In this document: positions 7,477-16,103 of the stretch, in pieces | Layout of the letters: every line of letters starts with the position of its first letter | Position numbering within the stretch: position 1 is the stretch's first letter | NCBI RefSeq assembly: GCF_946480385.1 | Contig: NZ_CAMLJP010000074.1 | Coordinates: forward strand, 1 to 33,329 | Length of the DNA stretch: 33,329 nucleotides | Reading direction: 5' to 3' | Source of the DNA: an uncultured Azospirillum sp. | Lineage (GTDB): Bacteria > Pseudomonadota > Alphaproteobacteria > Azospirillales > Azospirillaceae | The notes under the pieces: generated by a model | What the model was told of the DNA's origin: nothing | The model's input: the letters and a program-made list of their open reading frames with translations, nothing else | Databases searched by the model: none | Made by a program: the position numbers and the translations under genes

Positions 7477-9156
7477 ATGTCGGCTTTCGCAGACATTCTC
7501 CAGGCCATGCCGCCGATCGCGCGGGTGGTGCTCATGCTCGGTCTCGTGTCGGCGGCGGGCGTGGCGCTCGGCCATATCAAGATCCGCGGGGTCGGGCTCG
7601 GCATCGGCGGTGTGCTGTTCTCCGGCATCGCCGGCGGCCACATCGCCAAGCAGGCGGGCATCGCCTTCAACCCGGAGATGATGGACTTCATCCGCGACTT
7701 CGGCCTGATCCTGTTCGTCTACACCATCGGCATCCAGGTCGGCCCCGGCTTCTTCGCCGCGCTTCGTCGAACCGGGCTGGCGCTGAACGGGCTGGCCCTG
7801 CTGATGGTGGGGTCGAGCATCCTGCTGACATCGCTGCTGGTGTCGTCGGGGGCGCTGTCGCTGGGCTCCTCGCTCGGCGTGTTCGCCGGCGCGGTGACCA
7901 ACGCCCCGGCGCTGGCCGCCACCCAGCAGGTGCTGACGGAGGTCGGGGCCGATGCAGCGGTGATGGCCCTGCCCGGCCTTGCCTTCGCCGTCACCTACCC
8001 CTTCGGCATCGCCGGCAACCTGCTGTCGATGGCCGCCATCCGCATCCTGTTCCGCATCGATCCGGAGGCCGAGGCCGCCCGCTTCGAGGAGTGCCGCCGC
8101 GCCGAGGTGTCGACGCTGGAGACCATGGACCTGACCGTCCGCAACCCGGAGCTCGCGGGCCGGCCGCTCGGGTCCATCGACGCGCTGTGCGACCATGGGG
8201 TGGTCGCCTCCCGCCTGCTGCGCGACGGCACGCTGTGCGTCCCCCACAACACCACCTGCCTGACGCTGGGCGACGTGCTGCATGTGGTCGGGCCGCGGCC
8301 GAAGCTGGAGCAGGTCCGGACCCTGCTGGGACAGGAGTTCGACCGGCCGCTGACCACCAAGGGCACCGACCTGAAATGGGAGCGCATCGTCGTCACCAAC
8401 AACGCGGTGCTGGGCAAGTCGATCGCCGCCCTGAACCTGCAGGACGCCCACGACGTGGTGGTCAGCCGCGTCAACCGGTCGGGCGTGGAACTGGTGCCCA
8501 CCCCGGCGCTGAAGCTGCAGTTCGGCGACATCCTGACGGTGATCGGCCGGCCGGACAGCCTCGCCGCCGTCGGCAGGGTCTTCGGCAACTCCGCCCGCAA
8601 GCTGCAGCAGGTGGAGATGATCCCGATGTTCCTGGGCATCGCGCTGGGCGCGGCGCTGGGCGCCATCCCGATCTTCCTGCCGGGCATGCCGGCGCCGCTG
8701 CGCCTCGGCCTCGCCGGTGGGCCGCTGATCGTCGCGCTGATCCTGGGCCGCGTCGGCCATGTCGGGCCGCTGGTGTGGTTCATGCCGCCGGCCGCCAACC
8801 TGGCGCTGCGCGAGATCGGCATCATCTTGTTCCTGGCCGTGCTGGGCATCGCGTCAGGCGACCGTTTCGTCGCCACGCTGGCCAGCGGCGCCGGCTGGCC
8901 CTGGATGATGTGGGGCGTGCTGGTGACGCTGGTGCCGCTGCTGCTGACCGGGCTGGTCGCGCGCGGGCTGATGAAGCTGAACTTCCTGACCATCTGCGGC
9001 GTGCTGGCCGGGTCGCAGACCAACCCGCCGGGTTTGGCCTATGCCAACGCGCTGGTCGCGTCGGAGGCTCCGGCGCTGGCCTACGCCACCGTCTATCCGC
9101 TGGCGATGTGCCTGCGTATCCTGGGACCGCAGATTCTGGTACTTTTGTTGTGGTGA
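7477..9156 (+). CDS. YidE/AspT-type transporter with RCK_C domains
   Basis: A 559-residue inner-membrane transporter of the aspartate:alanine exchanger (AAE) family, close in length to E. coli YidE and YbjL. The start ATG at 7477 follows AGGAAG. About five membrane helices lie in the first 190 residues. A soluble middle region with two TrkA-C-like (RCK_C) modules follows, the second containing ILTVIGRPDSLAAVGRVF. A second membrane half ends in PQILVLLLW. Family motifs include GAVTNAPALAA in the first half and GVLAGSQTNPPGLAYAN in the second, the paired re-entrant-like G-x-T-N-x-P segments. The substrate is unknown: AspT exchanges aspartate for alanine, but most members are uncharacterised. 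Confidence 0.9.
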   Translation: MSAFADILQAMPPIARVVLMLGLVSAAGVALGHIKIRGVGLGIGGVLFSGIAGGHIAKQAGIAFNPEMMDFIRDFGLILFVYTIGIQVGPGFFAALRRTGLALNGLALLMVGSSILLTSLLVSSGALSLGSSLGVFAGAVTNAPALAATQQVLTEVGADAAVMALPGLAFAVTYPFGIAGNLLSMAAIRILFRIDPEAEAARFEECRRAEVSTLETMDLTVRNPELAGRPLGSIDALCDHGVVASRLLRDGTLCVPHNTTCLTLGDVLHVVGPRPKLEQVRTLLGQEFDRPLTTKGTDLKWERIVVTNNAVLGKSIAALNLQDAHDVVVSRVNRSGVELVPTPALKLQFGDILTVIGRPDSLAAVGRVFGNSARKLQQVEMIPMFLGIALGAALGAIPIFLPGMPAPLRLGLAGGPLIVALILGRVGHVGPLVWFMPPAANLALREIGIILFLAVLGIASGDRFVATLASGAGWPWMMWGVLVTLVPLLLTGLVARGLMKLNFLTICGVLAGSQTNPPGLAYANALVASEAPALAYATVYPLAMCLRILGPQILVLLLW

Positions 9157-9300
9157 CGCACTGTTTTCGGACACAAGCGGCTTAACGTGCATTTGATGTG
9201 AAATCTGCGTTGCGAAACGCGCATGCCCCGGTCTAGCCTGTGCCGCAATGGTCATACCGATGCCATGGCCGGCCGCCTCGGCCCGCCGCGTCGGCGCGAC

Positions 9301-9354
9301 CGTCACCCGCCACCCGAACCAGCCGGTTTTTCGCGCATGCACCGTCACCCGCCA
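9301..9354 (+). repeat. direct repeat CGTCACCCGCCA, two copies 42 bp apart
   Basis: Copies lie at 9301-9312 and 9343-9354. The 42-bp phase equals four helical turns, and the pair sits just before and over the start of the ABC ATPase gene. It could be a regulator site or chance. A 10-base version also occurs near 28008, upstream of the FMN riboswitch. Confidence 0.3.
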
Positions 9355-10143
9355 GTCAGCGAGTCCGCTCCCGCCGCCGTCGTCGTGGAGGATCTGCACA
9401 AGCGGTTCGGCGAGCTGGAGGTGCTGAAGGGCGTCTCGCTGACCGCCCGCGAGGGCGACGTCATCACGCTGATCGGCTCGTCGGGTTCGGGCAAGAGCAC
9501 GTTGCTGCGCTGCATCAACATGCTGGAGATTCCGGACGACGGACGGGTCGTCATCGGCGGCGAGGCCATCGCGCTGAAGAAGACGCGCGGCGGCGCCAGC
9601 GTTCCCGCCGACACCCGTCAGGTGGAGCGCATCCGCACCAGCCTCGGCATGGTGTTCCAGAGCTTCAACCTCTGGACCCATATGACCATCCTGCAGAACG
9701 TGATCGAGGCGCCGGTGCATGTGCTGGGCGTGCCGAAGGCGGAAGCCATCGACCGCGCCCGCATGCTGCTGGACAAGGTCGGCATCCTGGCGAAGGCCGA
9801 CGCCTACCCGGTCCAGCTGTCGGGCGGACAGCAGCAGCGCGCCGCCATCGCCCGCGCGCTCGCCATGCAGCCGAAGGTCATGCTGTTCGACGAGCCGACC
9901 TCGGCGCTCGACCCCGAGCTGGTCGGCGAGGTCCTGCGCGTCATCCGCCAGCTGGCGGACGAAGGCAACACGATGATCCTGGTGACGCACGAGATGGGCT
10001 TCGCCCGCGAAGTGGCGTCCAAGGTGGTTTTCCTGCACCAGGGGCGGATCGAGGAGGAGGGGTCACCCGACAAGGTGCTGACCGACCCCGACTCGGACCG
10101 GGTGCGGCAGTTCCTCTCGCGCCATCTGTCCGGCGCGGCGTGA
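9337..10143 (+). CDS. polar amino-acid ABC importer, ATP-binding subunit (HisP/OccP-like)
   Basis: The ATPase of a type I importer, working at the inner face of the membrane with the two permeases encoded downstream. From the ATG at 9337 it has 268 residues. Walker A GSSGSGKST is at 47-55. The Q-loop region reads LGMVFQSFNLWTHMT, the signature is LSGGQQQRAAIARALA, Walker B is VMLFDEPTSALDPE, and the switch is VTHEMGFARE, all typical of the HisP/GlnQ group. The start is uncertain: no clear ribosome-binding site is seen, and the frame stays open upstream to 9223. It is first in an ATPase - binding protein - permease - permease operon, the same order as occ/noc-type opine and arginine transporters. 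Confidence 0.93.
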   Translation: MHRHPPVSESAPAAVVVEDLHKRFGELEVLKGVSLTAREGDVITLIGSSGSGKSTLLRCINMLEIPDDGRVVIGGEAIALKKTRGGASVPADTRQVERIRTSLGMVFQSFNLWTHMTILQNVIEAPVHVLGVPKAEAIDRARMLLDKVGILAKADAYPVQLSGGQQQRAAIARALAMQPKVMLFDEPTSALDPELVGEVLRVIRQLADEGNTMILVTHEMGFAREVASKVVFLHQGRIEEEGSPDKVLTDPDSDRVRQFLSRHLSGAA

Positions 10144-10237
10144 GGGGACGAGGCAGAGGGCAGGACCGGACCGTCAGAAACAGCCCGGCCCCGGCAGGGG
10201 CCAGAGAACGGGCGAACCGAACAGAGGAGTGTGTTCG

Positions 10238-11080
10238 TTGAAGAAGATCGTTTCGGCCCTGGCGCTCGGCGCCATGATGGCTGTGGCTGCGGCAGGCGCC
10301 GCCAACGCCAAGGAATGGAAGACGGTCCGCATCGCCAGCGAGGGCGCCTATCCTCCGTGGAACGCCACCGACACCTCGGGCAAGCTGACCGGCTTCGAGG
10401 TCGATCTCGGCAACGACCTGTGCAAGCGCATGAAGGTCACCTGCGAGTTCGTCGCCCAGGATTGGGACGGCATCATCCCGGCCCTGCAGCAGGGCAAGTA
10501 TGACGCCATCATGTCGGCGATGACCATCACCGACGAGCGCAAGAAGGTCATCGACTTCTCGATCCCCTACGGCACCGAGCCGTCGGTGTTCGCCGTGATG
10601 GCCGACTCGCCGCTGGCCAAGTCGCTGAAGCTCGGCGACGACCGCGTCGACCTGAACGACCAGGCCAAGGCCAAGCCGGTTCTGGAAAAGCTGGCCGACG
10701 CCCTGAAGGGCAAGGCCGTCGGCGTCCAGGTGTCGACCATCCAGGCCGACTTCATGGACAAGCATCTGCCGAAGGTGACCATGCGCACCTACGACAAGAT
10801 CGACAATGCCGGCATCGATCTCAGCTCCGGCCGCGTCGACGCCATGCTGGGCGACCGTTCGGTGGTCGAGGCGGTGGTGAAGGCCACGCCGGACAAGATG
10901 GTCATCGTCGGCCCGAACTTCATCGGCGGCGTGATCGGCGAGGGCATGGGCGTCGGCCTGCGCAAGGACACCGCCGACCTGAAGGCGATGTTCGACAAGG
11001 CCATCGCCGAGGCGCTGAAGGACGGCACCGTCAAGAAGCTCAGCACCCAGCATTTCGGCTACGACATCTCCCCAAAGTAA
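10238..11080 (+). CDS. polar amino-acid ABC importer, periplasmic binding protein
   Basis: The solute-binding protein of the importer, of the lysine/arginine/ornithine/histidine/opine group (SBP_bac_3). I place the start at the TTG at 10238, eight bases after AGAGGAG, giving 280 residues with a clean signal peptide (KKIVSALALGAMMAVAAAGAANA). Family landmarks are RIASEGAYPPWNATD, LTGFEVDLGNDLC, WDGIIPALQQGKYDAIMSAM and TDERKKVIDFSIPY. The ligand is probably a basic amino acid or an opine, but the pocket cannot be read reliably by eye. A strong hairpin separates it from the permease genes, as in other importers where the binding protein is made in excess. Confidence 0.93.
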   Translation: MKKIVSALALGAMMAVAAAGAANAKEWKTVRIASEGAYPPWNATDTSGKLTGFEVDLGNDLCKRMKVTCEFVAQDWDGIIPALQQGKYDAIMSAMTITDERKKVIDFSIPYGTEPSVFAVMADSPLAKSLKLGDDRVDLNDQAKAKPVLEKLADALKGKAVGVQVSTIQADFMDKHLPKVTMRTYDKIDNAGIDLSSGRVDAMLGDRSVVEAVVKATPDKMVIVGPNFIGGVIGEGMGVGLRKDTADLKAMFDKAIAEALKDGTVKKLSTQHFGYDISPK

Positions 11081-11107
11081 GGCGGGTGAGAGCTCGTCCT
11101 GTCTGAT

Positions 11108-11154
11108 CGGAACGGCGCCCGGGGCCTTTAGGCAACCGGGCGCCAGTCGTTCCG
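11108..11154 (+). terminator. intercistronic stem-loop after the binding-protein gene
   Basis: CGGAACG plus GCGCCCGG pair perfectly with CCGGGCGC plus CGTTCCG, with a CAGT bulge on the 3' side and a 13-base loop. There is no T run. Its place between the binding-protein and permease genes fits an mRNA-stabilising or attenuating hairpin that raises binding-protein output (inference). Confidence 0.6.
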
Positions 11155-11226
11155 TGATCTCCGTTCGCTGAACCCCGTACGGCCGGCCGTCCGCGCCGCG
11201 CCCGGCGGGCATTACCGGGCGTGCCA

Positions 11227-11931
11227 ATGCTGGAACTCCTTTCCTTCGGTCCCAACGGCTGGGGCGGACAGCTTCTGATGGGCACCGCGATGACCGTCGC
11301 GGTAGCCGTGTCGGCCTTCGCCTTCGGCATCGTCGTCGGGTCGCTCGGCGCCTCGGCCAAGCTCAGCCACTCCCTGGCGCTGAACGTCCTGGCCGACTTC
11401 TACACCACCATCGTCCGCGGCATCCCCGAACTGCTGGTGATCTATCTGCTGTTCTTCGGCGGCAGCGGGGTCGCCACCTCCATCGCCGCCGCCTTCGGCT
11501 ATGACGGCCGGATCGACCTGGACGCCTTCACCATCGGCGTGCTGGCGGTCGGGCTGATCTCCGGCGCCTATTCGACCGAGGTGATCCGCGGCGCGGTGCA
11601 GTCCGTCCCCTTCGGCCAGATCGAGGCGGCGCGCGCCTGCGGGATGAGCCGCTGGCTGATCCTGCGCCGGGTGCTGGTGCCGCAGACCCTGCGCTTCGCG
11701 CTGCCCGGCCTCGGCAATGTCTGGCAGCTGACGCTGAAGGACACCGCCCTGGTGTCGGTGACGGCGCTCGCCGAACTGATGCGCATCACCCATCTGGCGG
11801 CCGGCGCCACGCGCCAGCCCTTCCTGTTCTACAGCACCGCCGCCGTGCTCTATCTGCTGCTGACCACCATCTCGACGGCGCTGTTCAACCGCGCCGAAAT
11901 CTCCGCCAATCGCGGCGTCCGGAGGGCCTGA
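11227..11931 (+). CDS. polar amino-acid ABC importer, permease subunit (HisQ-like)
   Basis: A membrane subunit of the importer, about 234 residues with five predicted helices. The cytoplasmic EAA loop that docks the ATPase reads EAARACGMSRWLILRRVLVPQ. The N-terminal TMTVAVAVSAFAFGIVVG and the VRGIPELLVIYLLFFGG segment are typical of the HisMQ family. The start could be the ATG at 11227 or the GTG two codons earlier; neither has a strong ribosome-binding site, and translation may depend on the upstream mRNA structure. It is followed by the second permease gene after only four bases. Confidence 0.93.
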   Translation: MLELLSFGPNGWGGQLLMGTAMTVAVAVSAFAFGIVVGSLGASAKLSHSLALNVLADFYTTIVRGIPELLVIYLLFFGGSGVATSIAAAFGYDGRIDLDAFTIGVLAVGLISGAYSTEVIRGAVQSVPFGQIEAARACGMSRWLILRRVLVPQTLRFALPGLGNVWQLTLKDTALVSVTALAELMRITHLAAGATRQPFLFYSTAAVLYLLLTTISTALFNRAEISANRGVRRA

Positions 11932-11935
11932 GGCC

Positions 11936-12625
11936 ATGAACTGGCAACTGATGTGGGACAGCCTGCCCCGCATGCTCGGCGGCCTGTCGCTGACGCTGCA
12001 GCTGATCCTGGGTTCGCTGGCGCTGGGCGCGCTGGTCGCCTTTGCCGTCGCGCTTCTGCGGCTGTCGGGCAACCGCGTGGTGGAGAAGCTGGCCGCGGCC
12101 TACGTCTTCATCTTCCGCGGCACGCCGCTGCTGGTGCAGATCTTCCTGGTCTATTATGGGCTCGGCCAGTTCGAGTTCATCCGCGACAGCTTCCTCTGGC
12201 CCTTCCTGCGCGAACCCTACTGGTGCGCCATCCTGGCGCTGACGCTGAACACCGGCGCCTACACCAGCGAGGTCCTGCGCGGCGCCATCCTGTCGGTGCC
12301 GCAGGGGCAGGTCGAGGCGGCCCGGGCCTGCGGCATGTCGCGGCCACTGGCCTTCCGCCGCATCGTGCTGCCGGTGGCGATCCGTCAGATGCTGCCGGCC
12401 TATGGCAACGAGGTGATCCTGATGGTCAAGGCGACCTCGCTCGCCAGCACCATCACGCTGATGGAGGTCACCGGCATCGCCCGGCGCATGATCGCCCAGA
12501 CCTTCGCGGTCTTCGAGCTGTTCATCGTCGCCGGCGCGATCTATCTGGTGCTGAACTTTGTCGCCACGCGCCTGATCAAGTTCGCCGAATGGCGCCTGAC
12601 CCCCTATCTGCGGGCACGGGCGTAA
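11936..12625 (+). CDS. polar amino-acid ABC importer, permease subunit (HisM-like)
   Basis: The second membrane subunit, 229 residues, completing the heterodimeric channel. The EAA loop reads EAARACGMSRPLAFRRIVLPV. The RGTPLLVQIFLVYYGLGQF segment and the C-terminal LIKFAEWRLTPYL are characteristic of HisM/OccM/ArtM-type permeases. The start ATG lies four bases after the previous stop, so coupling is likely. Its TAA is followed by a second in-frame TAA, the GTAAGGATAG motif and then a perfect terminator. Confidence 0.94.
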   Translation: MNWQLMWDSLPRMLGGLSLTLQLILGSLALGALVAFAVALLRLSGNRVVEKLAAAYVFIFRGTPLLVQIFLVYYGLGQFEFIRDSFLWPFLREPYWCAILALTLNTGAYTSEVLRGAILSVPQGQVEAARACGMSRPLAFRRIVLPVAIRQMLPAYGNEVILMVKATSLASTITLMEVTGIARRMIAQTFAVFELFIVAGAIYLVLNFVATRLIKFAEWRLTPYLRARA

Positions 12626-12655
12626 GTTCCGCGGGCGTAAGTAAGGATAGCAGTG

Positions 12656-12690
12656 AAAAGGCCCTCTCCCGGCTCGGGAGAGGGCCTTTT
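12656..12690. terminator. bidirectional intrinsic terminator
   Basis: A perfect 15-bp stem (AAAAGGCCCTCTCCC with GGGAGAGGGCCTTTT) around a five-base GGCTC loop. It has T runs on both strands, serving the ABC importer operon (+) and the convergent lipoprotein gene (-), whose stop lies four bases away. Confidence 0.95.
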
Positions 12691-12693
12691 TCC

Positions 12694-13893
12694 TTACTGC
12701 CCCAGCATCTCGAAGCTGGGCGGGGCCGGGTCGACCACGCGGGCGCCGGTCGGGGTGATCTCCATCACCGCCAGCCCGCGTTCGACCATGCCGTCGGACC
12801 GCAGGCGGAACAGGCCGTCCAGGCCTTCGAAGCCGTTCGGGTTGGTCATCGCCATGCGGTCGAAGAGAACCGGACCGCCGGTGCGGGTCAGCACCGCGGC
12901 GATCGAGGTCGCGTCATAGGCCAGCGTGGCGATGCGCGGCGGCTTGCGGCCATAGACCTGCTCGAACTGAGACTCGAAGCGGGCACGGGTCTGCGGTGCA
13001 GGTGCGGCGTAAAGCGCGCCGACCAGCGCCGGCTCCTGCCCCAGCGCACCCTGCGAACTGTCGTCCCACAGGCCGGTGCCCAGCAGCTTGACCTGCTGCG
13101 GCTGCACGCCGTTGGCGGCCAGCGCCTGGGCGATGCCCTGGGCGCGCTGCCCGCCTTCGGCCAGCATCACCGCCTGCGGCAGCGGAGTTTCCTGCGCCAC
13201 CTGCTTGGCCGGAACCGACAGATCGGTGACCGCCGGGTCATAGCGCTCGACCTGCGTGGTCATGACGCCCAGCCTCGGTGCGATCTGCTGCATCGCGTTG
13301 ACCACCGCGTCGCCGTAGGGCGAACGCGGCGCCAGCACGGTGAAGCGCGTCGCCCCGCGCGACCGGGCATAGCCGGCGACGCGGCTGACCTGATCGGCCG
13401 GAACGAAGCCCATCACATAGGTGCCGTTGCCGGCCTGGGCGGCGTCGTTGGTGAAGGCCAGAACGTCGACCCCGGCATTCTGCGCGATCGGGCGCACCGC
13501 GGCGACGTCGGCGGCGAACAGCGGACCGATGATCAGGCGGGCGCCCTCGGCCAGCGCCTGGCGTGCCGCGTCGGCAGCGCCGTTCGGCGTGCCCTTGGTG
13601 TCGCGCGGCAACAGTTGCAGCCGGTCGCCGGCCATGTCGAACAGCGCCATCTGCGCGGCGTCCAGCATGGCCTGCCCGATCGCGGCGCTCTGCCCGCTGA
13701 GCGGCACCAGGACCGCGACCTTGACCTGCGTCTCCGGCAGGGGAGCCTCCGGAGCCGGAACCGGTTGCGGCGCTTGTGCCACCCGCGGCGGCGCGCTTAC
13801 AGTCGAACAGGCCGACAACAGGCCGGCGACCAGCAAGGCTGCCACGCCGTGACGTTTCAGACCCTGTGAGAAAGCTGTTGCCAAGCGTGCCAC
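12694..13893 (-). CDS. penicillin-binding-protein activator, LpoA-like lipoprotein
   Basis: An outer-membrane lipoprotein with a periplasmic-binding-protein fold, related to the C-terminal domain of LpoA (YraM), which stimulates PBP1A. The GTG at 13893 has GGAGA six bases upstream and gives 399 residues. The lipobox LSAC puts the lipidated Cys at 29, followed by a Pro/Ala linker and the domain starting VKVAVLVPLSGQSAAIGQAMLDAAQ. IIGPLFAADVAAVRPIAQNAGVDVLAFTND is typical of the Peripla_BP_6 / amino-acid-binding fold. Divergence from rsmI repeats the E. coli lpoA-rsmI arrangement and supports the call. Unlike E. coli LpoA there is no large N-terminal TPR domain, so the partner and activity remain inference. 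Confidence 0.88.
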   Translation of the reverse strand: MARLATAFSQGLKRHGVAALLVAGLLSACSTVSAPPRVAQAPQPVPAPEAPLPETQVKVAVLVPLSGQSAAIGQAMLDAAQMALFDMAGDRLQLLPRDTKGTPNGAADAARQALAEGARLIIGPLFAADVAAVRPIAQNAGVDVLAFTNDAAQAGNGTYVMGFVPADQVSRVAGYARSRGATRFTVLAPRSPYGDAVVNAMQQIAPRLGVMTTQVERYDPAVTDLSVPAKQVAQETPLPQAVMLAEGGQRAQGIAQALAANGVQPQQVKLLGTGLWDDSSQGALGQEPALVGALYAAPAPQTRARFESQFEQVYGRKPPRIATLAYDATSIAAVLTRTGGPVLFDRMAMTNPNGFEGLDGLFRLRSDGMVERGLAVMEITPTGARVVDPAPPSFEMLGQ

Positions 13894-13949
13894 CAATCAT
13901 CTCCACATCTGCTGAAACGGCCGCCGATACCGAAGGCGAGGCCCAAGGC

Positions 13950-14840
13950 ATGGTTCAAAGTGGCGCTCAAGGTAGCCCCCTCGCCGCGCCAAGTAAACTC
14001 GCGGCCGGACTCCATGTCGTCGCTACCCCCATCGGAAACGCCGCGGACATCACGCTGCGCGCGCTCGACACGCTGAAGCGGGCCGACGCCATCGCCTGCG
14101 AGGACACGCGCGTCACCGCCAAGCTGATGGGCATCCACGGCATCCACACCCCCTTCGTCTCCTACCATGAACACAACGCCGCAAAGATGCGTCCGGTCCT
14201 GATCGACCGCATGAAAAAGGGCGAGGCCATCGCGCTGGTCACCGACGCCGGCACGCCTTTGGTCTCCGACCCCGGCTACAAGCTGGTGCGGGAATGCGTG
14301 GCGGAAGGCGTGGCGGTGACCACCCTGCCCGGCGCCTCCGCCCCGCTGGTGGCGCTGGTGCTGTCCGGCCTGCCGACCGACCGCTTCCTGTTCGCCGGCT
14401 TCCTGCCGAACAAGAGCAGCGCGCGCCGCGCCACCGCCGGCGAACTGAAAGGCGTGCCGGCCACGCTGGTCTTCTTCGAATCGCCGCAGCGCCTGCCGGA
14501 GTCGCTGGCCGACCTCGCCGACATCCTGGGTCCGCGCGAGGCCGCCGTCGCCCGCGAGCTGACCAAGCTGTACGAGGAGGTCCGCCGCGGCACCCTGCCC
14601 GAGTTGGCCGCCCATTATGCCGAGGCCGGCCCGCCACGCGGCGAGGTCGTGCTGGTCATCGGCCCGCCGGGAGAGGAGGCGACGCCCGGCGAGGCCGACG
14701 TCGACGCCCTGCTGCGCGAGGCTCTGACCCGGCTGTCGGTGCGCGACGCCGCCGCCGACGTCGCCGCCCGCACCGGCCAGCACAAGCGCACCGTCTACGC
14801 CCGCGCGCTGGAGCTGCAGCGGGAGGAGAAGACGAAATGA
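13950..14840 (+). CDS. rsmI: 16S rRNA (cytidine-1402-2'-O)-methyltransferase RsmI
   Basis: Methylates the ribose of C1402 in the decoding centre of 16S rRNA, using S-adenosylmethionine. The ATG at 13950 gives 296 residues (E. coli 286). Tetrapyrrole-methylase-fold signatures are VVATPIGNAADITLRAL, DAIACEDTRVT, ALVTDAGTPLVSDPGY, TTLPGASAPLVALVLSGL and FAGFLPNK. The frame is open upstream to 13776, but that part overlaps the divergent lipoprotein gene and lacks family features. Its TGA overlaps the ATG of the next gene. Confidence 0.95.
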   Translation: MVQSGAQGSPLAAPSKLAAGLHVVATPIGNAADITLRALDTLKRADAIACEDTRVTAKLMGIHGIHTPFVSYHEHNAAKMRPVLIDRMKKGEAIALVTDAGTPLVSDPGYKLVRECVAEGVAVTTLPGASAPLVALVLSGLPTDRFLFAGFLPNKSSARRATAGELKGVPATLVFFESPQRLPESLADLADILGPREAAVARELTKLYEEVRRGTLPELAAHYAEAGPPRGEVVLVIGPPGEEATPGEADVDALLREALTRLSVRDAAADVAARTGQHKRTVYARALELQREEKTK

Positions 14841-15205
14841 CCGACCTGGATGCGCGGCGCCTGCGTGCCGAAAGCCTGGGCCGCCGGGCGGAGGCGCTGT
14901 GCCGCCTGTCGCTGCGGCTGCGCGGCTACCGCATCCTGGCCAGCCGTTTGCGCACGCCGATGGGCGAGATCGACATCGTCGCCAAGCGCGGCCGGACCAT
15001 CGCCATCGTCGAGGTGAAGGCACGCGGCGACTGGGACACCGCCAACGAGGCGCTGAACGCCCGCCAGCGCGGCCGGCTGGCCCGTGCCGCCCATGCCTTC
15101 CTCGGCGCCAACCCGCGCTATGCCGGCTATGTCTTGCGCTTCGACGTGATGCTGGTTACCCCTTGGGCCTGGCCCCGTCATCTGGTCGATGCCTGGAGAG
15201 TGTGA
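14837..15205 (+). CDS. YraN/UPF0102 family endonuclease-like protein
   Basis: A 122-residue protein with a PD-(D/E)xK nuclease-like fold. The core reads LRTPMGEIDIVAKRGRTI followed by AIVEVKAR, supplying the acidic and lysine active-site residues. It starts at the ATG overlapping the rsmI stop (ATGA), with GGGAGGAG upstream, so the two are coupled. The family is conserved next to rsmI in many proteobacteria; a role in DNA processing or recombination is suspected but not proven. Confidence 0.92.
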   Translation: MTDLDARRLRAESLGRRAEALCRLSLRLRGYRILASRLRTPMGEIDIVAKRGRTIAIVEVKARGDWDTANEALNARQRGRLARAAHAFLGANPRYAGYVLRFDVMLVTPWAWPRHLVDAWRV

Positions 15206-15232
15206 GGGGACGAATTTGAGGGGGCGACAGTC

Positions 15233-16075
15233 TTGAGCAACCGCGCGGAAGCCCGCGAAATCCTGCGCCGGATCGGCGACCAGCCGGACGACGAGATCGA
15301 TCTGGCCGAAGCCGCCCTGGCGCTGGGCGCGCTGGAGCTGCCGAATGCCAACCTCGCCGCCTACCGCGCCCATATCCGCGCCATCGTCGAGGATCTGGCC
15401 GCCCACGTCGCGGCGCAGGATCCGGCCGACGACAGGCTGGAGACGCGCATCGCCCATCTGCATGCGGTGATCGGCGAGCGCCATGGCTATGCCGGCGACC
15501 ACGACACCTACGACGACCTGCAGAACGCCAACCTGCTGCGGGTGATCGACCGCCGGCGCGGCCTGCCGGTGGCGCTGGGCATCCTCTACATGCATGCCGC
15601 ACGGTCGCAGGGCTGGCCGATGGTCGGGCTGAACTTCCCCGGCCATTTCCTGGTCCGCATCGAGAAGGACGGGGTGCGCGCCATCCTCGACCCCTTCAAC
15701 GAGGGGCAGACCCGCAGCGTCGTCGACCTGCGCGACCTGCTGAAGGCCACCGCCGGCAGTGCCGCCGAACTGGAACCCGGCCATTACCAGCCGGTGTCGA
15801 ACCGCGACGTGCTGCTGCGCCTGCAGAACAACATCAAGCTGCGCCACCTGTCGGCCCATGAGGTGCCGAAGGCGCTGGAGGTGCTGGAGGCGATGCGCCT
15901 GTTCGCCCCGCACGAGCCGTCGCTGTGGCGCGAGACCGGCCTTCTGGAGGCCCATGCCGGCAACCTGAAGGATGCCATCGCCGCGCTTGAGACCTTCATG
16001 GCGCTGACCGGCGACGACCATCACCGGCACCAGACCGCCTCGCTGATCCAGCAGTTGAAGAACCGCCTGAACTGA
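15233..16075 (+). CDS. SirB1 family (transglutaminase-like) protein
   Basis: A 280-residue cytoplasmic protein of the SirB1 group. It has a transglutaminase-like core ([22 protein letters not shown] and [12 protein letters not shown]) followed by TPR-like helices near the C-terminus ([20 protein letters not shown]). The start is a TTG at 15233 with GAGGGGG upstream; no ATG in the frame fits the family N-terminus. It lacks the classic transglutaminase Cys in the core and is probably not a standard transglutaminase. It sits between yraN and gshB, probably in one operon. The molecular function of the family is not established. Confidence 0.88.
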   Translation: MSNRAEAREILRRIGDQPDDEIDLAEAALALGALELPNANLAAYRAHIRAIVEDLAAHVAAQDPADDRLETRIAHLHAVIGERHGYAGDHDTYDDLQNANLLRVIDRRRGLPVALGILYMHAARSQGWPMVGLNFPGHFLVRIEKDGVRAILDPFNEGQTRSVVDLRDLLKATAGSAAELEPGHYQPVSNRDVLLRLQNNIKLRHLSAHEVPKALEVLEAMRLFAPHEPSLWRETGLLEAHAGNLKDAIAALETFMALTGDDHHRHQTASLIQQLKNRLN

Positions 16076-16103
16076 CCCCGTTGCAGAGGTCCGGAGACCC
16101 GTC

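Noticed and set aside
7350..9185. 611-codon plus-strand frame overlapping the YidE-like transporter
   Set aside because: Its translation is Arg/Gly/Pro-rich and lacks membrane segments; the other frame gives a complete recognised transporter.
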